Notes under the pieces: generated by a model
Database searches by the model: none
What the model saw: only the letters and a program-made list of their open reading frames with translations
Told to the model about the DNA's origin: nothing
In this document: piece by piece, positions 58,116 to 64,000 of the stretch
Layout: each line of letters opens with the position of its first letter
Position numbering within the stretch: position 1 is the stretch's first letter
Origin: Melampsora larici-populina 98AG31
Taxonomy: Eukaryota > Basidiomycota > Pucciniomycetes > Pucciniales > Melampsoraceae
DNA length: 64,000 bases
Assembly (NCBI RefSeq): GCF_000204055.1
Contig: NW_006768793.1
Span: forward strand, 835,983 to 899,982
Reading direction: 5' to 3'
Program-made: the position numbers and the translations under genes

Positions 58116-58448
58116 ATGAAAATCAAAATCGCCATTCTTGCTATATCCTCTACCTTGATGTTGGCTAGTCATCTTACCATGGCATCCGTCTTGAAAGCAG
58201 AATCACGCGGGGTCTGTCTAATTTCTTCTCTAATTTCTTCAATCACCACATTGTTTTTTAATAAAGTAGGAATGGGCAGTTGGTAGTCCGCATGACCTTT
58301 GAAGCAGCTGACAATTACTCTATCATTCTGACCTTTAAAGAAAACTCCTCACCTAGTACGCACAGATTGTAACAATGAAGGATGCGCAAACGGATTGCTA
58401 TGCTGTCATTCAACCGGTGCTTGTTATGGTTACGGTGGTCAATGTTGA
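58116..58448 (+). CDS. small secreted knottin-like peptide
   Basis: Exon 1 (58116-58215) encodes a signal peptide (MKIKIAILAISSTLMLASHL...) and a short propeptide-like stretch. Exon 2 (58357-58448) encodes a short domain with cysteines spaced C-x4-C-x5-CC-x5-C-x6-C, ending at the stop right after the last cysteine. Six cysteines in C-C-CC-C-C order match the inhibitor cystine knot. The total is 63 residues. The donor GTCTAA is weak and was chosen because it puts the cysteine-rich frame in phase; another donor would give a different C-terminus. Such peptides in fungi are secreted and may act on hosts or microbes; the role here is not known. Confidence 0.5.
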
Positions 58449-61006
58449 TACCAGAAAGGTGAGGATTCAATGAAAAATCGGCCTAATTGCTCTTATCGAA
58501 TCCTACGCATAACTAATATACTACGTATCTTACACTACATCTGCTTCTTGTGCGATTTGGGTTTACATCAGGATCCGTGCCTACTGAGTAAATGGATTCG
58601 TCTATCACCAGTTCTGCCTCTTGTTCTTAATGGCTTATAACATACATTATTGGAGATAGCTGTTCCTCATATCATGTGTCTTTTTGAGATTTGCCATTAG
58701 AAGAACCACGGTCCAACAGCTTGGAATGCTAGTGTCAAGGTTTCAGGCTGATTCTTCTATTCATAAGCAACTAAATATATTCTGCAATAGTGAAATTCAA
58801 CACAGTTTTGTTATGACAATGAACACTTGAATGCTCTATGCTGAAATGTCTATCAGAAGCTTCAATCCTAAAGTGCACATTATCCTTCAGATCACCATAC
58901 ATGAAAGTTCCAAGATCATGTCAGAAATGTGAAGACAAAACATGGTGTCTGAACTCATTGAATATCATGGTCCACAAACAGATTCTCATCTATGACCCAA
59001 ATAGATATGTTTTGTCCACAAATGGTAAAGAAATCAAACAAAGCATAAGTAGCAGTGAAATTTGACTGTATGTGTTTCATTTGCCTTGGTTTTTTTATTT
59101 CAAGGAGTGGTTATTCAAGCAATTGAGAGGGGCCAATTCAATACAGAAGATGTGGAGGGTTGTCAGGTGCATTGGATTTTTCCTTTGCTTGTAATTCTGT
59201 CACCAGCCAATACTTTTATACTGGGCAGTTGAACTGTTTGGTGCTTTTTGCAAGGTACAAGAATGGAGATTAATAATCAGTTGGCTTATGGATAGGTCTA
59301 GTGTTTTTTTTACATCATTCAAAAACTTGTGACTGGAACGTGTGTGACATCAATTTTTGACTTCATTAGAGAATCAGCACCTGGAACTAGGAAATAATAC
59401 TTGATTGGGAACCTGTACAATGGGCAGTGGACAGGAAATAGAGTGTATTCCCAGTCTCCCAGAAGTTTGTAAAAAACAAAGAGATCAAGGCTTCGCAAAA
59501 TGATGAGAATTAAATCATCAATCACCCAGTCTTGACCGGAGAGAAAGTGACACCAATATGATAGATTCAGATCAAGAGGAGAGAGGTTGGACAGTCTTCA
59601 TGTTTAAGGGATATTTCAATTATAGTTGACCAATTATTCCTGATAGGTAAGGTCTGATTTTTACTTGGTGAGCAAACCATACAGGTGGTTTACTAAATCT
59701 GGCGCCCTGGAATTTATTCCACATACTTTGTAAGATAGCTGTATTTTTATATTTGGTTGGTCCAGTAGTGGTGCTCTTATATATAAAGCTCTTGTATGCT
59801 GTTTACCTAGGTCTTTTTCTCATCAAACTCAAACATTGTTCTTCATGCAATATTCTTTCACTTCACATTGTTCTCAGCTTTGTTCTCAGCTTTCATCAAG
59901 CTGATTACCTGATTCTCACAAGTGACACCCACTTTAAGTGTGAGGTGTGTACAAGAAGCAATTTTTGGCTTAGAGCATCTGCACCATTGGTGTGCAAATC
60001 AGACATGTCTACCTTGACAGTTGTGCAGATTGTAGCCTGTAATACAGATTTGCCTGGAGGTTGACAAAATTGTGACTGTGTAAAAATTTGAGTGGTGAAT
60101 GTAAGCATACCCCAAGCTTGCGACGGTATGCTCTAGTCCAATCCAAACGGCGGGCAGTTGATTTGCCCTGCGAGGACGTTAGGGCCCTGACCGTTCCAGG
60201 TTGATTGACCTGGCTGGTCTGGCCCTTTGGAAAAAGGAAAGATTATAATATGCGAGTGAGGAACAGATGTTGTCCCCGTTCCTCATTCATCTTTCTCATT
60301 CCTTTGTAGCCAAATTCTTAGGCTCCTTTTCTTCTCTTTCTCTATTCTCAGTTTAGCATTCTAAACTTGGCCAATTCAAAAATTGTTTCATCTTCAATTT
60401 AGATTTTTGACACCCACCCACCTCCCGGGAGAGAAGCCCATCTTTCTAGTTTTATTGTTCACACCCCTTGAGTCCACCAGTTTGCAGAAGAGCTTATCAG
60501 CCTCTCTGCCCTCTGATTACTCCAGAGGCCACCCCCACACCACCAGTAGTGGTTATAGTTTGTATTTTGACACCTATGTTTCTTATATTTACTTGACTTC
60601 TGCAGTGGTTACAATGAATTACAGAGTTTGTGTTTCACGCCCGAAACCCTGGCTCTTGTAACTAAGTCCTAAAGGATAAGAGGATGGAACTTAAACCTAT
60701 CCTCTTGTCCACAAATAAAGAAGCCTACCTTTCACGTTGTTATAGGAGTGGACAACATTTATTGCCCAATGCCAATGGAGCTGGGGGACAGTGTCAGACC
60801 TGAGTACATATATGTACATGTACCCAAAATTAACTTGTAATATAAAATTATCATATAAGAACCTAATTACATATACATAAAGTCTACAAAAAGTCTGCAA
60901 CATGTAATAAAATCATAAAAATAACAATTACAAGTACATGTACACCAAAAACAACATGTAATATGTAATGAAACATAAACTACACCTCATAACTTGGCGT
61001 CAAGAG
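58449..61006. other. gene-free stretch
   Basis: No supported gene over 2.5 kb. A short stem-loop AGCATACC..GGTATGCT lies near 60105-60133. The AT-rich segment 60790-60970 contains repeated ACATGTA words. The last eight bases are the left target duplication of the next hAT element. Confidence 0.45.
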
Positions 61007-63929
61007 TAGGGCTATGACCCGACCCCGGCCCCGCCCGGCCAACACTGCCCAAGCATATTCTCAAGCTCAGCAGTACGTGCCCCGGGACACGTAAACCTAA
61101 CATGGTGAGACTAACAAAAGCCCCACCAGTGTGACAAGCGGCCCCGCCCTCCCGGGTTCCTGAGTGCTTTTCCATCCCAAAACGTGTGATTGCTCCTTTG
61201 ATTTCCCCAGTGTGATCAATCAAAGGAACCTTATTAAAGTTCCATATACTTTCCCAACCATAGATTTCCTTTTATATCACACATCCAATATAGTTCCTTT
61301 TAAATTACAATCACCATATCCGGATTCCGTAGTTCCTTTTGTATTGATGATCCAGATTCCCGTTCCTTTTACATAATCAACTACCCTTTTTGCATTAAAA
61401 ATGCCCGGTGTTTCTTCTGCTCCTATCACTCAATCTTCACTCCACTCATTGCATGCAATAGCTTCTGGTCCTCTCAGCCCTACTGGTGATCATCCGCCTA
61501 GTAGTCTTACCCCTTCTGATTCAGTCTCTGTTGTGTCTGATACCACTACCACTGTTCGCTCCTCCTGGGTGTGGCAATACTTCCTTCAACAAGATAGTGA
61601 TGGTTCCATCAAGAACTTCTGCCAAGCCAAGGCAGGCTTCATTGACAGCTTCACCATTACCGAAGACAATCCGGATGCCCCTGTTGTGATCTGCAACAAG
61701 GGCATAGCTATTGATCGGACCGGTAGTACAAATTCTATGATCAGAAATCTCTTGTGCTGCCATCATATCAAGCCACCTATTATAACTGATCAACAGACCA
61801 TGACCACATTTTTTAACAATGGAAAGCTTGCTAAAGTAAGTTACAAGTTCCCATTGCTTATTGATTGAAAAGTGATTTAAAACTTACTGATATGGTTCTT
61901 GACCCTCCACAGGTCAAGTGTTTCAACCGAGCAAACCTTAAGGAAGCTCTGATCCGCCTGGTTGTGAATTGCGAGCTCCCTATTTCTTTGGTCGACGCTG
62001 CCGAGTTTCAAGAACTACTTATGATGATCAACCCCGCTACTCCGGCACTTCTATCCAACCAAACAGCGATCTTGGATAGAATTTTGTCCAATTATCGTTC
62101 AATCCGAGCTGCTGTTGCTAGTGTTCTTTCTTCAGTTCCTTATGTCAGTATAACTTGCGATGGCTGGACGTCTCCCAGCAACCCCGCGATGCTCGGGGTG
62201 ACGGCTCACTGGATTGACGATGACTTTGACATGCATGATGTCATTCTTGCTTTGAACCCAATTGACGGCCCTCACACTGGATCCAATCTTGCAGCTCTTC
62301 TCAAACACTGTCTTGAAAAATTCAACATCACCGACAATCTTTATTGCATCACGGCGGATAATGCTTCTAACAATACTATCATGGGACAGACTCTTCAGAC
62401 TATGATGCCTTCTTTTGATGCCTTGGATCGCCTCCATGGATGTGTTGCCCATGTGATCAACTTAGTGGCAAAATCAGGGATGGTTGCCTTTGATCGAAAG
62501 ACGGTTCCGACTCCAGTAAATGCCCTCAATCCGCAAATTCCCCAACCATCTGTTGCCTTGTTTATTGAGTCCACTCCAAATTTGATGGTCACTAGTATCC
62601 TTACGCGTATCCGGTCCTTCCACAAACAAATCAAACACAGCCCTCAGCTTACGGACGCCCTCAATAGCGCTGTCCAAGGCTGCGCCAAGCTCAAACGCAA
62701 AGTCGGCTTGATTCACCAAGTTTCCACCCGCTGGTCTTCAACCCATGACTCACTTGAACAATTCCTTGAGCCCCAGCCTGTCATCCATTACATCTGCAAT
62801 GGAAATGCCGCCCTTGAAGCTTTGGCGCTCAGTGAAGAAGAATGGACCCTTGTTGATACTCTGGTGCACTTTTTGGCTCCCATGGCTACTGTTATCAAAG
62901 AAATCGAAGGTAATAAGGCTCCAACCTCCTCTACTGTTATACCAGACTATCAGTGGCTAGTGGAACGACTTGAATTGGTAAGTTTTATCAACTTACTTCA
63001 TTTTGTTTATTTACTTCCTAATTTAATCTTGTCTATTTGATTGTGTTGTAGGCTTGGCACAACTCCAACTGCAAAGAGTTGAAAGTATTGATCCTTCCAA
63101 TGATGAAAAAGATTTTTCATTATCAGGTAGCAGCTCAGAAAAAAGCGGTCTATATATGTGCAGCCATACTTGATCCTTGCCTCAAAGTCAATGCCATCAA
63201 AGCATCAACCATGGAATCCCTTGGTGGGGACCTGAAGATTTACTCAAATACTTCACCGAACAAGCCAGAAATTTGTACCAGCCCGTGATCCTGACGTCGA
63301 GATTGTCAAATCTGAAGAAAGTCTCAACCCCAATCACCCTCAACACTTTATCAAGCGCCGCAAGATGATTCCCATTGAACATGAGGTCAACGAGTATTTG
63401 ACTGCCCCTCAAGAAGATGAGTGTTGTGATGTTCTTCACGACTGGAAGATGAATCAACGACACTGGCCCAATCTAGCACGCATTGCAAGAGCCATGCTTG
63501 CTGTGCCTGCGACTAGCGCTCCGTCTGAAAGGTGTTTTTCTACTGCTTTAATAGTCATGAGTGACCATTGCGCCTCATTCACTACACAAAATCTTGAGGC
63601 ACAAGTTTGTCTCAAAAGTTGGTCCAAGCAATTCTTGTAGTAATTCTCCTTTCTTTTCAAGTAGTTATGATTTTTGTCCAGTTTCTTTTCTTTACTAGTA
63701 TACTTGATTAGTAGATACATGAATCTGAAATATATGCCACGATGTTTATGCACATCCTCTGCTTGTTCTCACATCTAAATGTGCGCTGAGCCCCGCTGAG
63801 CCCCAAGGCTCTTTGATCAGGGCGTGTCCCGCTGAGCCCTGCCCATTTTTTGAACTCCTACGGTACCTACCGGGGCGGGTCGATGCCCCGGGGCCTGCCA
63901 CGAAGTTCCACGGCCGGGTCATAGCCCTA
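61007..63929 (+). mobile_element. hAT transposon, 2923 bp
   Basis: Left end TAGGGCTATGACCCGACC and inverted right end TAGGGCTATGACCCGGCC are flanked by the identical octamer GTCAAGAG (60999-61006 and 63930-63937). This is a complete hAT element carrying one spliced transposase gene on the plus strand. Its ends and protein differ clearly from the element at 16992-21103, so the window holds two hAT families, plus MITEs of at least two more end types. Confidence 0.92.
61401..63640 (+). pseudogene. hAT transposase, three exons, frameshifted near the C-terminus
   Basis: Exons 61401-61835, 61913-62977 and from 63052 join in phase 0. The N-terminus has a BED-type zinc finger (SSWVWQYF, VICNKG, TGSTNSMIRNLLCCHH). 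The core contains YVSITCDGWTSPSNPAMLGV with the first catalytic aspartate, ITADNASNN with the second, CVAHVINLVAK and STRWSSTHDSL. The end is the dimerisation domain, WPNLARIARAMLAVPATSAPSE and LEAQVCLKSW. Two frameshifts, near 63200-63220 and 63280-63290, separate these parts: the frame moves twice before the C-terminal block, so this copy cannot make a full protein. The first two exons are fully open, so decay is recent. Confidence 0.85.
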
Positions 63930-64000
63930 GTCAAGAGTTGATATGTGTATATTACATAAGAAGTACTTGATATTACTATATGTAATTAAGTACAAACAAT

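Noticed and set aside
1..64000. tRNA, rRNA or CRISPR-like arrays
   Set aside because: No cloverleaf, rRNA core or regularly spaced repeats were recognised by eye; a covariance-model scan would be needed to exclude tRNAs.

Overview
The window looks like a stretch of nuclear genome from a basidiomycete fungus, most likely a rust (Pucciniales). The genes have many short introns of about 55-140 bases with GT/AG borders, the DNA is AT-rich, and host genes sit as small islands between DNA transposons, retrotransposon remnants and decayed genes. Two small secreted cysteine-containing proteins, a secreted GH18 chitinase and an oligopeptide transporter fit a plant-associated fungus. The rust assignment is inference from gene style and transposon content, not from a marker gene.

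Layout. 1-3698: a tyrosine-recombinase (DIRS-like) retrotransposon on the minus strand, cut by the window edge. 5015-6994: a two-domain ABC ATPase of the YDR061W/ModF type, beside a dispersed repeat. 7586-7981: a small hAT-type MITE with an 8-bp target duplication. 8066-8960: a five-exon secreted protein. 8961-16983: a gene-free stretch holding a solo LTR (13723-13980). 16992-21103: a complete 4.1-kb hAT element with two premature stops. 21112-25150: gene-free, with small repeats. 25367-29690: a gene graveyard holding an F-box/LRR pseudogene, a fragment of the ABC gene and a shattered copy of exocyst subunit Sec3. 31273-32974: an intact F-box/LRR-like gene. 33596-40931: a 7.3-kb transposon with 277-bp inverted repeats and a 9-bp target duplication. 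41309-43022: a paralogue of the F-box gene with one stop. 43365-45048: a Copia fragment, a tandem repeat and a foldback element. 45534-47232: a spartin/senescence-domain protein. 47603-51868: an OPT transporter. 53115-54718: a chitinase. 55982-57695: two short transposons. 58116-58448: a knottin-like peptide. 61007-63929: a second hAT element.

The most interesting object is the 7336-bp element at 33596-40931. It carries two convergent genes: a candidate transposase that resembles the basidiomycete family I recall as DUF6589, and a RecQ-like SF2 helicase. Its ends share a distinctive architecture with two internally unrelated non-autonomous elements in the same window (55982-56588 and 44355-45048): a terminal TTAACTA-type motif, then a pyrimidine-rich CCCT block, and an inverted copy of that block about 45 bases further in, so each end can fold into its own hairpin. 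Two of the three have 9-bp target duplications. Together they look like one family: an autonomous helicase-carrying element plus MITEs that it could mobilise. This copy is dead: the transposase has a frameshift and a stop, the helicase has DKAH in place of DEAH, and a hAT MITE sits inside the right terminal repeat.

Gene models were built by eye from splice signals and reading frame. Family names rest on motifs recognised from memory; no database was searched.
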